Positions 22,398-33,575 of a DNA stretch of 64,000 bases are shown here, piece by piece. Numbering within the stretch: the stretch's first letter is position 1; every line of letters begins with the position of its first letter. The translations under genes and the position numbers were made by a program. The stretch lies in NCBI RefSeq assembly GCF_030272615.1, contig NC_081410.1, positions 574,952,263 to 575,016,262 of the forward strand. The letters run 5' to 3'. This DNA comes from Cryptomeria japonica. Taxonomy: Eukaryota > Streptophyta > Pinopsida > Cupressales > Cupressaceae. The notes under the pieces were generated by a model. It did no database searches, had not been told where the DNA came from, and worked only from the letters and a program-made list of their open reading frames with translations.

Positions 22398-23194
22398 CAT
22401 ACCCAGAGTGATGTCAAGTTGTATCATTTGTGTGAATGGAAGAGTAAAGCCATCAGCCATAATGATATTGAATCCTTCAAAGTTACCTATCTTCAGTTTT
22501 TTACCTAGTCACCTAACTCCTCATTAATGAAATTATGAGTAGCCCCACTATCAATATAAGTTGTTACCTTATGTCCTTGAAGTACTTCTCGTACTCGGAA
22601 GGGGTTATATCTAGGAGCAATTGAAAGTGTGGTGAGTGAACCTGCAGGAGACGTCTCTACTTTTTGATCCTCTTGCTCAAGCACTTCCAAAACACCCTTA
22701 GGTTCAAAATTTTCTGTTTGTTAATTTTTTTAGTGATTACCTATATATATCTAATGTGTCCTTTGCTCAAGCATCTATGCCTTGGCTCACATGCCTATCA
22801 ACAATTAAAACACAATTTCTTCCTCCAAAGCTCCTTCTTGGATCCTTCCACGTTGTTGGATTGTGGGTAATGCCTTTGGTTGTGAATTATCCTTGTAAAA
22901 GGGTTACTTATGCAATCTAGGTCTTGTTTTTGGATGTGGTTTCTTCAAATTTTAAAGCTCTTCGAAAAAACATCTTGTAGAGATGATGGTTGAAAAGATC
23001 GGACCAATCCCCTAAGTGATACTAAAATACATTCAATAAATGAAGATTTAAGTCTTTTTTGGGTAATATTTGGCACCATAATTGAGATTCTTTGGAATTT
23101 TGCTACATGTTCCTTGTTGCCTTAATTGTGGCAATTCCTCAAAATGTATATCCAGGGCTTTTCTATCAAGCCTTTGTGTAAAGTTAGTGTATGT
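22398..23194 (-). pseudogene. Gypsy A aspartic protease and gag zinc knuckle
   Basis: The minus-strand frame 22690-22505 contains VTTYIDSGATHNFINEEL, a retropepsin with its DSGA active site, the enzyme that cuts the element's polyprotein. Upstream (about 22840-22760) broken frames give a zinc knuckle like CFNC----EPRHRC, the RNA-binding end of gag. The segment is bounded by two insertions, the 7.4-kb unit on the left and the copia element on the right (duplication TATGT). Confidence 0.8.
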
Positions 23195-23376
23195 TGTGAA
23201 AATCAGATTCATGGGTAAAATACTTCATTCATTAACTAAGGCAAAAGTTACAATATATGAAGGTTACAAAAATATTGTAGATATTAATTATAACACCTAC
23301 ATCTATCTACCTAATACTGTAGACACATTAATTACAATATTGACCATTAACATTATATAGAATTATTATTCTAACA
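23195..23376 (-). repeat. 3' LTR of the copia element
   Basis: On the minus strand it starts TGTTAGAATAATAATTC and is preceded by the purine tract CCATTAAGGGAGGG. It ends at TTTTCACA. Confidence 0.95.
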
Positions 23377-23493
23377 CCCTCCCTTAATGGTCAATCTATC
23401 AAAAACACCAAGTTGCCCCTTGAATTTTACAAACTTATCCCGGCTCAGAGACTTGGTGAGAATATCTGCAGTCTGATCCACTATCAGAACATA

Positions 23494-24108
23494 CTACAAT
23501 TGAACTGATCTGTCTTCTACCAGCTTGCGGATGTAGTGACAATGAAGCTCGACATGCTTGGTGCATTCATGGAAGACTGGATTTTTGGCCAGTTTGAGCA
23601 CCCCTTGATTATCAATATACAAGGGAGGACTTGCTTGCGGCATCTGCATGTCAGAAAGCATCCTCCGGAGCCAAACTGCCTCACATGCGGCCTTGATTGT
23701 TCCCCGATATTCGGCTTCGGTCGAGGAAAGAGCCACGACCTGTTGCTTCTTGCTGCTCCAAGTGGCGACACCAGTACCCAAACTGAATATGTACCCAGAA
23801 GTGGATTTTCTATCATCCACTGATCCTGCCTAATCTAAGTCAGTATAACCATTCAGCTTTGGATCGTTGCACCTGCCATACAGAATGCCATAGTCTGAAG
23901 TGCCTTACACATATCACAGTACTTGCTTCGCTGCAATCCAATGATCAGCGTTTGGGGCCGTCATGAAGCGAGAGATGTAGCTGACAACAAAATTGATGTC
24001 AGGTCTAGTGGCAGTGAGATAGATGAGGCTGCCTACTAGTTGCCTGAATTTGGTTTCATATACTGTAGGTGAATCAGACTTGGCTGATAACTTCAGCCCT
24101 TTCTCCAT
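23494..24108 (-). pseudogene. Copia RNase H and end of reverse transcriptase
   Basis: Minus-strand frames give the connecting segment (24108-23914: FRQLVGSLIYLTATRPDINF, VSYISRFM) and RNase H (23820-23494: DDRKSTSGYIFSLG, ALSSTEAEYRG, HVELHCHYIRKLVED). RNase H removes the RNA template during reverse transcription. ALSSTEAEY is the copia signature around the catalytic Glu. The two frames are separated by stops near 23830-23910, so the domain is no longer joined to the polymerase. The C-terminus near 23494 is normal for copia. Confidence 0.9.
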
Positions 24109-24138
24109 AGGTGTGGAAGCAGGTTTACAATCCTACAT

Positions 24139-24936
24139 TCAAAACTTGTCAAGCAAATTGCGGGCATACTTGGACTGTGAAATAAAGATACTGTGATCAG
24201 TTTGCCACACTTCAACACCTAAACAATAATGGAGAAGCCCCAAATCTGTCATGTCAAAAGCTTGGCACAAGTCTTGTTTGATGTTTGTAATCAAATGTGC
24301 TGAACTGCCAGTAATGATCAAGTCATCCACGTAGACAACAAGAAAAAGGATATCATAAACGAAGAGTCTGACATACAAATTAGTGTCCAAGGGAGTGCGC
24401 TGAAAACCATGTTCAACCAAATACTGATCAATCTTAAAGTACCAAGCCCAAGGGGTTTGCTTCAGGCCATATAGGGCTTTTATCAATCTACAAATCTGAT
24501 GTTCCTTACCAGGAACCTTAAAGCCAGGAGGTTGTGTCATATAAACTTCTTGCAACTCACCGTTGAGGAATGCACTCTTAATGTCCATTTGATGAAGTTT
24601 CCATTCAAACTGAGCTGCAATGGCGAGAAGAAGACGAATTGTGCTCATCTTGGCAATAGGAGCAAAAGTCTCCTTGTAGTCAATGCCCTCCCACTGTGTA
24701 AAACCCCGAGCAACCAATCTGGCCTTGTACTTATCCAAGGTACCATCTGCATGATACTTGACTTTGTAAACCCATTTACAGCTGATAGGTTTCTTCCCAG
24801 GAGGCAGATCAGAAAGAACCCAAGTGTTATTCTTCAGAAGACTATGGTATTCTGTCTCCATAGCCTTTTCCCACTTAGGAATGCCTTTAGCCTCGGAATA
24901 TGTATGGGGCTCATGGATGCTATGGATGTTGGCCAT
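24139..24936 (-). CDS. Copia reverse transcriptase, open 265-codon segment
   Basis: This is the best preserved enzyme part of the element. It contains KAMETEYHSLLKNNTWVL at the start, then CKWVYKVKYHADGTLDKYKA, LVARGFTQ--GIDY-ETFAP, QMDIKSAFLNGELQEEVYM-like and LYGLKQTPWAWY. The catalytic YVDD motif sits in VVYVDDLIITG, near residue 208. All are conserved copia reverse transcriptase blocks. The segment is part of a longer pol polyprotein, so the Met is an internal residue and not a true start. A stop just after DKF separates it from the rest. Confidence 0.9.
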   Translation of the reverse strand: MANIHSIHEPHTYSEAKGIPKWEKAMETEYHSLLKNNTWVLSDLPPGKKPISCKWVYKVKYHADGTLDKYKARLVARGFTQWEGIDYKETFAPIAKMSTIRLLLAIAAQFEWKLHQMDIKSAFLNGELQEVYMTQPPGFKVPGKEHQICRLIKALYGLKQTPWAWYFKIDQYLVEHGFQRTPLDTNLYVRLFVYDILFLVVYVDDLIITGSSAHLITNIKQDLCQAFDMTDLGLLHYCLGVEVWQTDHSIFISQSKYARNLLDKF

Positions 24937-24950
24937 AAGTCGACTGTATT

Positions 24951-27900
24951 CTACTGTTTTCTCTTGCGGCGAACTGATCTATCCTCAAGAAGCTCATCAT
25001 CAGGAAGATCTCCTATTGTCTTAGCCCACCATTTAGGCTTGAGGGTAGAAGTACCAACATCTGGCATTGGAGGAACAACATCCCCTGGAGTTTCCGAAAC
25101 AAAGTCATCTGGATGCAAATCCTGTGACAAATTAGGTGGTGCTAAATCGGTAGATTCCTCATCTTCAGAGTGAGAATGCTCTGAAGCCCTCCCATTATGG
25201 GAACCAAGAGGAAGACAAACACCAACATTCGAATTCTGCACAGACGAAGTTGCAAGACTAGGAATAGTAGAAGGCATGAAGGGACCAGTAGTCTCATCAA
25301 CCACAACATCACGACTGAAAATGAGATGATTTGTCTCAACATCAATCAACCTGCAGGCCTTGTGGTTGTCGTTGTAACTAGTAAACATAAGTGTTTGGCT
25401 CTTTGAATCTAGCTTAGTACGTTTGGTGTTTGGAATCCATACATGAGCCGTAGAACCGAAGACTTTCAAATGGCCCACTTTAGGCTTGCGTCCTGACCAA
25501 GATTCTTCAGGAGTCATCTTCTTGACGACATGTGTAGGTGACCGATTCAGAAGGTAGACTGCAGTGTAAATTGCTTCAGCCCAGTATTTCTATATTCTAT
25601 CATAGAACGAGCCATTTCAGTAATGGTGCGATTTCTATGTTCAACTACACCATTCTGCTGAGGGTTGTATGGTGTGGTGAGTTGGCGCTTAATGCCATGT
25701 GTAGCACAAAATGTAGAGAATTCATTGGAACAACCCCCCCCCCCCCCCCATTATCTGACCTTAGAGTGACAATCTGAGAACTGGATTCTTTCTCTACTAA
25801 GGCCTTAAACTGCTGAAATCTACTAAACACATCTGATTTATTTTTCAGAAAATACACCCACATTTTACGATTAAAATCGTCAACAAATAACAAGAAGTAT
25901 GAAAGATCCCTGATAGATCTTTGCTGTTAACCTGCTATAATTTTTTATTTTTAATTCTGTTTTCCTGTTTATTTAAGTTTTTCTTACAGAACTAGACAGA
26001 AGTGCAGAAAGGGTTGTTTACTTTTGTGTTTTTGATTGTTTTATAGCATAGGAAGGAATAGATAACAGCAAATATGAAGCCATACTGAAATAAATGAGTT
26101 ATACAGCAAAAGTCAGAATTATTGCAAATCGTACCAGGCAGATTTGTCTGAATTACAAAGCCAAACAATGAATCCACTGTATTTCCCAAGCTCTCATACA
26201 AATTCGAAGTCAAACTGGAAGATGAAGAATGTTCTCCAAACCCACATACACTGGAAGTGAATACAAGCAATACCCTATACACCACGTGGTGTATTTGCTG
26301 CAAATGGCATTCCTCCAGCTGCAATGAACCACGTCTCCACTGGAAAGATGGTAGGCTACGCTGAAACCCTATTGAGAATTGATGCCTCTGTCCTTAATCA
26401 CCACGCACAATGCCTTATAAGTCCGGTGCCAAAGATTGCTGAGGGCTACGTCCCAGCCAATCCTAATCCTGGGGTTTGCGTCCCAGTCTAGAAATCGCTC
26501 TCCAGAGCAAATTCATACAAGTTGTCAAATATGCAAAAGATGATCATAGAATGAAGCTCCTATCCCCTTATAACCCCTCTCAATTGCAAATCGAACCCTA
26601 ATTATCTCCAAGTGGCATGGTCTAGTGGAAATGTTATAATTTCTTATTTTAAAGTGGTCATGTTACTAGAAAATGACCTTTTTCCTCATAGACAAAAATC
26701 CGCTCACTGAATTGCCCTGAGACCAAAGAGAAAGATTTAAAGAATTTCAAGATCTTTCCAACGAGCTATCACACAATAGGGTGCGCATCCAGATGAGGCC
26801 AAAAATCCCCTTATTACTCCAAAATGGCTAACAACTTAGCCTTATTTAATTATTAAACGCTAACTTAGGAAATATTAAAAATATAACCCAAATAGCCATA
26901 AAATGCCCAACTGACATTACAAACCCTAAAATCATCCTGTCACCTGTCTGTGACTGAAGTCGGAAATCAAGGATTCACTGGTAGTCTCATCCCTAAAATC
27001 TAGGGATGCTCCTAAAATTTAGGAAACAAGCCCAATCTCTCTGAAACTGAGCCCAAAGAGGCATCTCATGGAGACCCAACCTTGGGCATGATCAAACCTC
27101 CTAAAAAGTAGGAACTGCCTCCTAAAAACAAGGAATGTCTCCCAATTGATCAATAACTGCTAGAACACCAAGTCTCCAACACTGAATAACCATACCGGGT
27201 CTCTGTCCAACCCTGTCAGCCTACACGACCCCATAATAAGCTGACTCACATGTCTCTGCTAGACAGAGCTAAAGAGGGGACATGACAAAGTATCTGCAAC
27301 CAATAACAAAAGGTGTATTCATTGGCCCACATACATCAACGTGAACCAACTGAAGGACCTTGGAGGCTCACCAAGAATCACCATTCGAGAATGGTGTCCA
27401 ATGTTGCTTCCCACCTTGACTGGCTGCACAAACTCCATGATTTTGCGGTTGGATCTCAGGTAGACCAGCAACCAAACCCTCCCAATATAATTGAGAGAGA
27501 TGGTGCACGTATAAGTGCCCATAACGTTGATGCCAAAGTGTTCTGATGGATGTACTCCTAGCAACCAAAGCGTGTTCCTGAGAATCAACGGAATCAGCAA
27601 GTCTATACAAACCATGATCCTCGAGTCCCATAGCGATGGTAGTATGGGTCTCCCTATCAACGATGTTGTAGATGGATGAATTGAATACAACATCTAATTG
27701 AGGAGAATGCCTCATGATTTGACTGACGAAGAGGAGATTATGTTCCATGCCCGGAACATACTAGACAAAGAAAAAATAAATTTCTACCTCCTGAGTGAAT
27801 CTGGACAGTGCCCTTACCAGCAACTGTGTACTCTTCTCCTCCTCCGAAGATGGCTAAATCTGAGAATGGTTCAAATTTCCTGAACCAATCCCAATGATGA

Positions 27901-27986
27901 GTAAAATGCCGCAAAGCCCCTGAATCAATATACTGGGCAGAAGAGTGGAGTGGATCTGCTGCTCTCTTGGCCATAAAAGCATACAA
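24951..27986 (-). pseudogene. Copia protease and integrase, split by a solo LTR
   Basis: From right to left: protease (27986-27738) with AQYIDSGALRHFTHHWDW, whose DSGA is the active site; the gag-pre-integrase zinc region (27748-27368: TLWHQRYGHLYVHHLSQL); integrase core start (27330-27290: LVHVDVCGPMNTPF); then a break at 27287. The core resumes at 25893 with FVDDFNRKMWVYFLKNK and TLRSDNGG. The C-terminal part (25517-24951) has PKVGHLKVFGSTAHVW and the acidic linker to reverse transcriptase. The integrase is also damaged by a 16-bp C run and frameshifts near 25540-25740. Confidence 0.9.
25900..27287 (-). repeat. Solo LTR inserted in the copia integrase gene
   Basis: On the minus strand it starts TGTCATGTCCCCTC and ends GGATCTTTCA. 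AAGTA lies at 25895-25899 and 27288-27292, a perfect 5-bp duplication of integrase sequence. A TATA-like GGTTATAAGG lies near 26575. There are no genes inside. It is the youngest layer of this nest by position. Confidence 0.93.
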
Positions 27987-27998
27987 TGCAGATTCTTT

Positions 27999-28818
27999 CT
28001 ACTTTGAGTACTCTGCAACATTTTCTTTCTGTTGAGACCCTCCCCGCTTCTTTTGTTCAGAAGCCAATCGAATTCGACACTCGACCTTCATGTGACCGTT
28101 CTTCTTCTTCTTGTTGTCCTGAGAAGAACAAGAGCCTTTCAGCTGAGAAGATTGAGCCTTCCCTTTGTTCTTAGCAGAAGATTTGGCAGAGAATGCTTTC
28201 TCGGTGGAGGTGGAACTGGTATTGCTTCCAAAGTGTTGGCGCCACCGATCTTGCTGTAAAAGTTTGTTACAAAGATCGAAAAACTTCAAAATTGACGTCA
28301 GTGGAAGTGATATTGAGCGTTTCGATGAAATGCTCATAAGATTTGGGCAAACTCTTCAGAGTGATGACGACCATGTCCTCTTCCTCCATTGTGCGACCAA
28401 TCGCCTCAAGTTGGTCACGGATGTCCTTGATCTTTGTAAAGTGATTGAACAGAGGTGTCCTTTCATCCATCATAATCGAAAAAAGCATGTTCTTCAAAAA
28501 GAATGCTTGGCTCTTGTCAGAGGTTTCATGGAGACTCTTCAAATGACTCCATATCTCCTTCGCTGTTTTGCCAGACGGTACCTGAGGTAGTTGCTCATTG
28601 ATGATGGAGAGTTTGATGAGCATGACGGCTTCCTAGTTGCGCTCATCCCATTTGTCCTGATCTTTTCCGACAGTGGTTGGATGTTGAGACGTGCCTAGAA
28701 CAACTGCATCAAGACAACGATATTCAAAGATCGTAAGCATGTGCTACTTCCAGGTGTTGTAGTTGCGGTTGTTGAACTTCTGGCTGCTTTCGAGCATTAT
28801 ATTCATCAGAGATGCCAT
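27999..28818 (-). pseudogene. Copia gag, interrupted by stops
   Basis: The likely start is MASLMNIMLESSQKF at 28818, which fits the copia gag opening before NYNTWK. A TAG follows at once (near 28743) and another lies near 28634. Later pieces (28623-28267) show KEIWSHLKSLHETSDKSQAF and LKSLPKSYEHFIETL, the usual UBN2-type gag core. At 28337-27999 only the second half of a zinc knuckle (KNGHMKVECR) survives, its first cysteines replaced by lysines. Gag packages element RNA into virus-like particles. This copy cannot make it whole. Confidence 0.85.
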
Positions 28819-29800
28819 CACGTACCTCAAGGTTGAATTGGTGAAGGTACGAATTCCGAAGGACGAAAACCAGCAGATGAAAACAGAGATTTTTTTTTTT
28901 CGAAAAATCTGCAAGTCGGATTCTAAGGCAGAAACTGAAACACTAGCATGGTTTTTGAGGTGAATTTTCGGCTGACTCAAAAAAATCCGACGAAGACCTA
29001 GAAGAGAACTTTAAAAACTTACAAGGAATCTGTAATCCGAATAAATTTTCGACTGAAGGGTCAAATCTACAGGCTCAAAAACCAAGACACAAAAAACAAT
29101 GCACCCAAAAAAAACCGACAACCCAATTCAGATTTCGAAAAACCCACAAAGATTCTGCAACTAAAAAGAAAATTGACTTGAAACAAAGAGTCAAAACCCT
29201 AGGCGAAAAAAATCTGAAGACCCAGAAAAATCTGACAGTGACCCAATTGAGGTTTCGAAAAACCCACCAAGAATTTGCGATTGAAAAGAAATTTCGCCTT
29301 GAAACAGAGGGTCAAAACCCTAGGTGAAGTTGCAAAAACCTTAGGTCATTAAAAAACATGTAGATTTCTTAGAAAAAATTGCCCAGGTCGTAGGAAATTT
29401 TTTACAAAGTTTTAAAAGAAAACCCTAGGCGAAAAAAATCTTCCATCGCATCACAGAAAAACATAAAAGAAACCATGATTTTTTTTTAAAACATGAAAAT
29501 TGCGTTTAAACAGTCGCGATTTTTTAACGGTTGCGATTTTTTACAGATGCGAAAAAATCGCGATTTGTAGTCGCCAAACCCAGATCACGATATTTCACAA
29601 AAAAATTCGAGTTAGCAAAAAACACGAGGGGTATGAAGCAGAAAAAGGGGAAAAAATGCACGTTTTTGGACACCCACAAACTAGTTCGAAAACCCTCGAA
29701 CTGACAAAGCGCCTAGGAAAAACAGAAACCCTAGACGGGTTTAAAGAAAAATTCAAAAAAATTAAACTACACTGACTTTTTCGAAAAATTTCCTAACCTA
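28819..29800 (-). other. Copia 5' leader
   Basis: Untranslated region between primer binding site and gag. It is rich in AAACCC and TCGAAAAA words and holds an imperfect duplication of about 120 bp (around 29115-29215 and 29240-29335, each with GTTTCGAAAAACCCAC or its like). Near 29505-29570 TCGCGATTTTTT-type words recur, giving local inverted repeats. Confidence 0.6.
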
Positions 29801-29814
29801 GGGCTCTAATACCA
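29801..29814 (-). other. Copia primer binding site
   Basis: The minus strand reads TGGTATTAGAGCCC directly after the LTR. It is a tRNA-Met-type site with one change from TGGTATCAGAGC. Confidence 0.85.
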
Positions 29815-29996
29815 TGTGAAAATCAGATTCACTGGTAAAATACTTCATTCATTAACTGAGGAAAAAGTTACAATATATGGAGGTTACAAATTTATTGTAG
29901 ACATTAATTATAACACCTACATCTATCTACCTAATACTGTAGACACATTAATTACAATATTGACCATTAACATTATATAGAATTATTATTCTAACA
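29815..29996 (-). repeat. 5' LTR of the copia element
   Basis: Same 182-bp length and ends as 23195-23376. It is followed by TATGT, the right half of the target-site duplication. Confidence 0.95.
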
Positions 29997-30001
29997 TATG
30001 T

Positions 30002-30560
30002 TACAATTAGATAATGCCCTTCTGTAACTAGCCCATGATGCCACCATTCATGTGTTGTTACTTTTAATTAAAGAATGGAAAATTTTATGCCATCATCTTT
30101 GTCATGGGGCTAAGAGAAAGGTAGGTATCTAGTTTTTGGAGGTATGCTCGTGCAGCCACCTTCCTTGAACCATCAAAAGTGGGGAGAGTTATCTTAATCT
30201 TTGTTGCATATCTTTGTTGGGTTGTCTATTTTCTGCTCTTGAGATATTTTTGATCTCACATCATTTTATTGTTTTAATGGAATTCTTCTTCTAAGGTTTG
30301 GATCAAGTCTTGAGTATGTGTCTTTACATTCATCAAAGTCATTTACTGCCATGTTTGGTTCTTCTTCTTCTTCTTCTCTTGACTGCTCATCCTGAGGTAA
30401 GAATGTGGGTTGTGTTATTCTAGGTGGGGATATAAATGGAGTTCTATTGTTATTTTCAGAATGATTTGAATTACTATCTCCTCCATGGTTTCGTGTAAGC
30501 CTATGAGAACTGATTGTATTATTTGTATTTTGAAGTGTTTGGAGAAGCAACTGTTTTGCT
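30002..30560 (-). pseudogene. Gypsy A gag, N-terminal part
   Basis: The frame 30550-30266 is Asn/Glu-rich with a run of Glu (REEEEEEPNM), typical of the variable N-terminus of chromovirus gag. Downstream (to 30002) broken frames continue toward the capsid core, which the copia element cuts. No complete capsid domain can be read. Confidence 0.6.
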
Positions 30561-30770
30561 TTATTTTTTGTTGCTACATATAAGCCTTCAATTCATTCTC
30601 TTTATCTACCTCAAGGTCAACCATTTTATTTTTTACTCTACCTTTAATTTGGTTGCTAGTTTTTTGTAATGTTGCCTATAGTTTTTTCCTTTCTCTTTCC
30701 AAGGCCCATTGATCTCTTTGGTTAACTGCATAAACTAATTATTTTAGATCCACAGGTTGGCAGGACTGCT

Positions 30771-30782
30771 GCTCTGATACCA
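30771..30782 (-). other. Gypsy A primer binding site
   Basis: The minus strand reads TGGTATCAGAGC two bases inside the 5' LTR edge. Initiator tRNA-Met type. Confidence 0.88.
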
Positions 30783-30784
30783 AT

Positions 30785-31435
30785 TGGAATGTCCCATTCT
30801 AGAATGTTTCTTAATTTTGGTTTAAATAATTATCCCACATTCACGATAGGGCTTAGAAGTATTATTATAATTTTGATATATACTTCAGATTTAAAATTTA
30901 ATAATATAATTTTGAAAAAAATAATCTAATTTTTCAATATCTGCTGTAATCTTCTTGCAATTTGCAGCTATTTTATTTGTACACGTTTGAAATATCCTTG
31001 CTAAAGTTAGGGGTTTTCATCTACTAATTTGAAGAAATTAAGGGTTTTTGTCCTTGGATTTCTGATCTATGAGGGGTTTGGTCCCCAAGATTGCAATCAT
31101 TGATTTATACTCCATGAAGGAAAGATGAATAATTTATATCTGCTCAATATGCCTTTTTCCTTGATTTATCTTCTTTATATACACCTTTTTAATTCAATAG
31201 AAACAATCCTTCATTTGCTGCTCTTTTTCCTTTTAATTATATATAATTTAATATTCTATTATTTCTTTAAGACGAATGGTAGGTGTAAGAACATAACCCA
31301 TGATTTAGATACTAATATGCTTCAACAAGGGACCCACCGTTGCTTATTAATATCTATAGTGTATGACCAATGATCAACACCTTCTCCATAGGAATATAAA
31401 GAATTTAATTTGGTTACTTAGGTAGGGGCATTACA
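30785..31435 (-). repeat. 5' LTR of Gypsy A
   Basis: Partner of 11451-12132. On the minus strand it starts TGTAATGCCCCTACC and ends GGGACATTCCA. A TATA-like GTATATAAAG lies near 31175-31185. Confidence 0.9.
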
Positions 31436-32436
31436 TTTTTTCTATCAAGACAAACAATGGAATAATTTTTTTCCCAAGATGGTGGTTTTGAATTTGGTTT
31501 TGTTAGGAGGCACATAAAATATCTTGGAATGTTTCCTTGAAATAATGAGACTAAGCAACATGAAATAAAATACCATTGGGAAAGAAGAATTTCCCAATGT
31601 TGTCATTCCTTTCAAAGCTTGCACATTGTAATCAAGTTTGCAATTGACTAGTGGTCTCCCCTCAAGATTTCCCACACTCACCTCAAAGTTTGGAAGCATA
31701 GGGATTGTAGGAACATGCTCGAATGTCCTAGAGGAAAGCACTATAGTAGATGGTATAGTATGTTGGATTAAATTGTCTTTGATGTCAAAGGTAATTGTGG
31801 ATATATATTATAATTGCTATTTGTGCTATTTCCTTTGATCCCCTTAGGCAAGCAAATAAACTAAGGATATATATTTGTCTAATTGAAGGTTGACCTCCTT
31901 ATTGGCGAATGGGAATTTAAATTAATTATATATTTTTATTGGTGCCACCTCCTATTCGGTCGACCCTCCTTGGTTCAAGTGCTCACCTTGGGCAAGAAAA
32001 TTAATTAGAAAAAGAGGGTCTATTAATGTTTGGGCCGACCTCATGAGTTATGGCACCGATTTTGGGAGAAATAAGTTTGAATTAAATATTATTAAGGTCC
32101 CCCTTGGCTGACCTTGTTGAATGTCTTTTGGTTGAAGAGGCACATTGAAGGTATAAACAAGAGTTTTTGGAGGATATTTCATACATCCATTCATTGAATA
32201 TCATTCCTATTCTATGAGTAGAATTTATGAGATTAATTTGTCTCATGCATGTGAAGCTTCTATGGTGAATTAATGCAAGATTCAAGAAGGCATGTTGTGA
32301 AGATATTTCAGATTTATGAGCATATTTTTGAAGACTTTATACAGAAATTCAATGCAGATTTATATGAAGGAGTTGGCAGAAATTTTTAAGTTCTTGAATG
32401 GATCTAGGGTAGATTCAAAGTGGAGGTGAGGAAAAG
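31436..32436. other. Intronic spacer between the two gypsy blocks
   Basis: The minus-strand frame 31741-31445 (98 codons) has no family I recognise. The segment from about 31763 (TGTTGGATTAAATTGTCTTTG) resembles the start of a plant copia LTR. It may be the other part of the fragment at 44424-44800, separated by Gypsy B. That link is speculative. Confidence 0.35.
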
Positions 32437-33575
32437 TGTTAGATCATTCAAATGCATAAAACAAACATAAAATACCAAATAACTCAATAATCATGCAGAT
32501 GAAGTGATTATACCTTCCTTCTCTTTCGGATTGAACCTTTGATGAAGTGAAGACGTGCCCTTTCTCCACTTGTTTGGATTGGTTCTTGGATGGGGATGTG
32601 GAATGCTCTCCACTACAACAACAACAACGGATGGAGTGGGTGATTGAGTGTGATGGATTTGGCTAAGTGTGGGAGAATTTTGGCATAATAAGGGTATGAT
32701 GGATGATTGCTAAGCTCACTTGGACAACATGAGATTACTAACTTGATGGATATGGAAATGAGGGGAGGAGACTCCAATTTATAGATTGGAGAAGGCCAAA
32801 ATGGATGGCCAAGATTGATTTGAAATGGAGGGTAGAGATTGTAGGAAAGTGATGGGAAGAATTCAAAGGACAAGGTGTGGGATTCAAGAGATTTGCCATA
32901 AAGGCATTTCTTGTCTCCACAATCCTCAAGGTGTATGGGGAAGAAATCCCTAGGCACTTTGGAGAAATAAAAAGGAATTAAAAATTCCTTGGGAAGAGAG
33001 GGCATAGGAATGTGCAAAGGATTTGAAATCCTTTGATATGACCAAAGTAGGTGCATTTAAGGTTTGGAAGATGAGAGGGGAAAGACATTTATGGCAAAGA
33101 GTTGACTTGCTCATAATCTTGAGGATTAGGATTGTGCAAATGATTAAGAGAGGTGATTAGGTGGGCTAATTAGGGATTAGAATACAAGTGGGGAAGTTTG
33201 GAGGATGTGACATGAAGAGAGAATGAGTGGAGGAATGTAAAATTGAGGGATATTGATAAGCATGATTATAGAGGAATTAATTAAGCTAAGTGGAGCTCAG
33301 GGAAAGTGATTTGTAGGAATCACTTTAGATTAAGTTAATTAATTAAAATTAATTAACTAAGTGGGATTTAGAAGAATTAATGATTTGGACGACTTTAGAA
33401 GAATAGAGAAATAATTAATTTATAGACAAATTAATTATTGGACTATAGTGACAATTAATTAAGTTAAATTTAATTATTTTTAAGAAGAATAGGGATAAAC
33501 ATAATTAAATAAATTAATTGTGTAGAAAGGCTAAATTAATTAAATATTTAATTTAATTAATTTTAGACGTCTACA
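32437..33575 (-). repeat. 3' LTR of Gypsy B
   Basis: On the minus strand it starts TGTAGACGTCTAAAATT after a purine tract (AAGGAGGGGCAAAA) and ends GATGATCTAACA-like sequence at 32437. A TATA box (minus TCTATAAATTGG) lies near 32775-32785, about 335 bp from the LTR end. The first 250 bp are built of TTAATTAATT-type words. Confidence 0.8.

Larger units (their letters stand above)
23195..29996 (-). mobile_element. Ty1/copia retrotransposon with 182-bp LTRs
   Basis: LTRs at 23195-23376 and 29815-29996 are both 182 bp and differ at about eight positions by eye. The flanks are TATGT at 23190-23194 and 29997-30001, a perfect duplication of Gypsy A gag sequence. Gag, protease, integrase, reverse transcriptase and RNase H follow in copia order on the minus strand. 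Removing the solo LTR inside integrase leaves about 5.4 kb. Stops in gag show it is no longer autonomous. Confidence 0.96.
11451..31435 (-). mobile_element. Gypsy A: Ty3/gypsy chromovirus, full length, with nested insertions
   Basis: Two homologous LTRs (11451-12132 and 30785-31435) flank gag, protease, reverse transcriptase, RNase H, integrase and a chromodomain, all on the minus strand in the usual gypsy order. The flanks are ATTTT (11446-11450) and TTTTT (31436-31440), a near-match target-site duplication in a T-rich site. Removing the inserted unit (15040-22397) and the copia element (23195-29996) leaves about 5.8 kb, normal for a chromovirus. Many stops and frameshifts and clearly diverged LTRs show that it is old and inactive. 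Confidence 0.92.

Noticed and set aside
24499-25173. A 224-codon plus-strand ORF
   Set aside because: It is the antisense shadow of the copia reverse transcriptase and integrase, which match known motifs on the minus strand.
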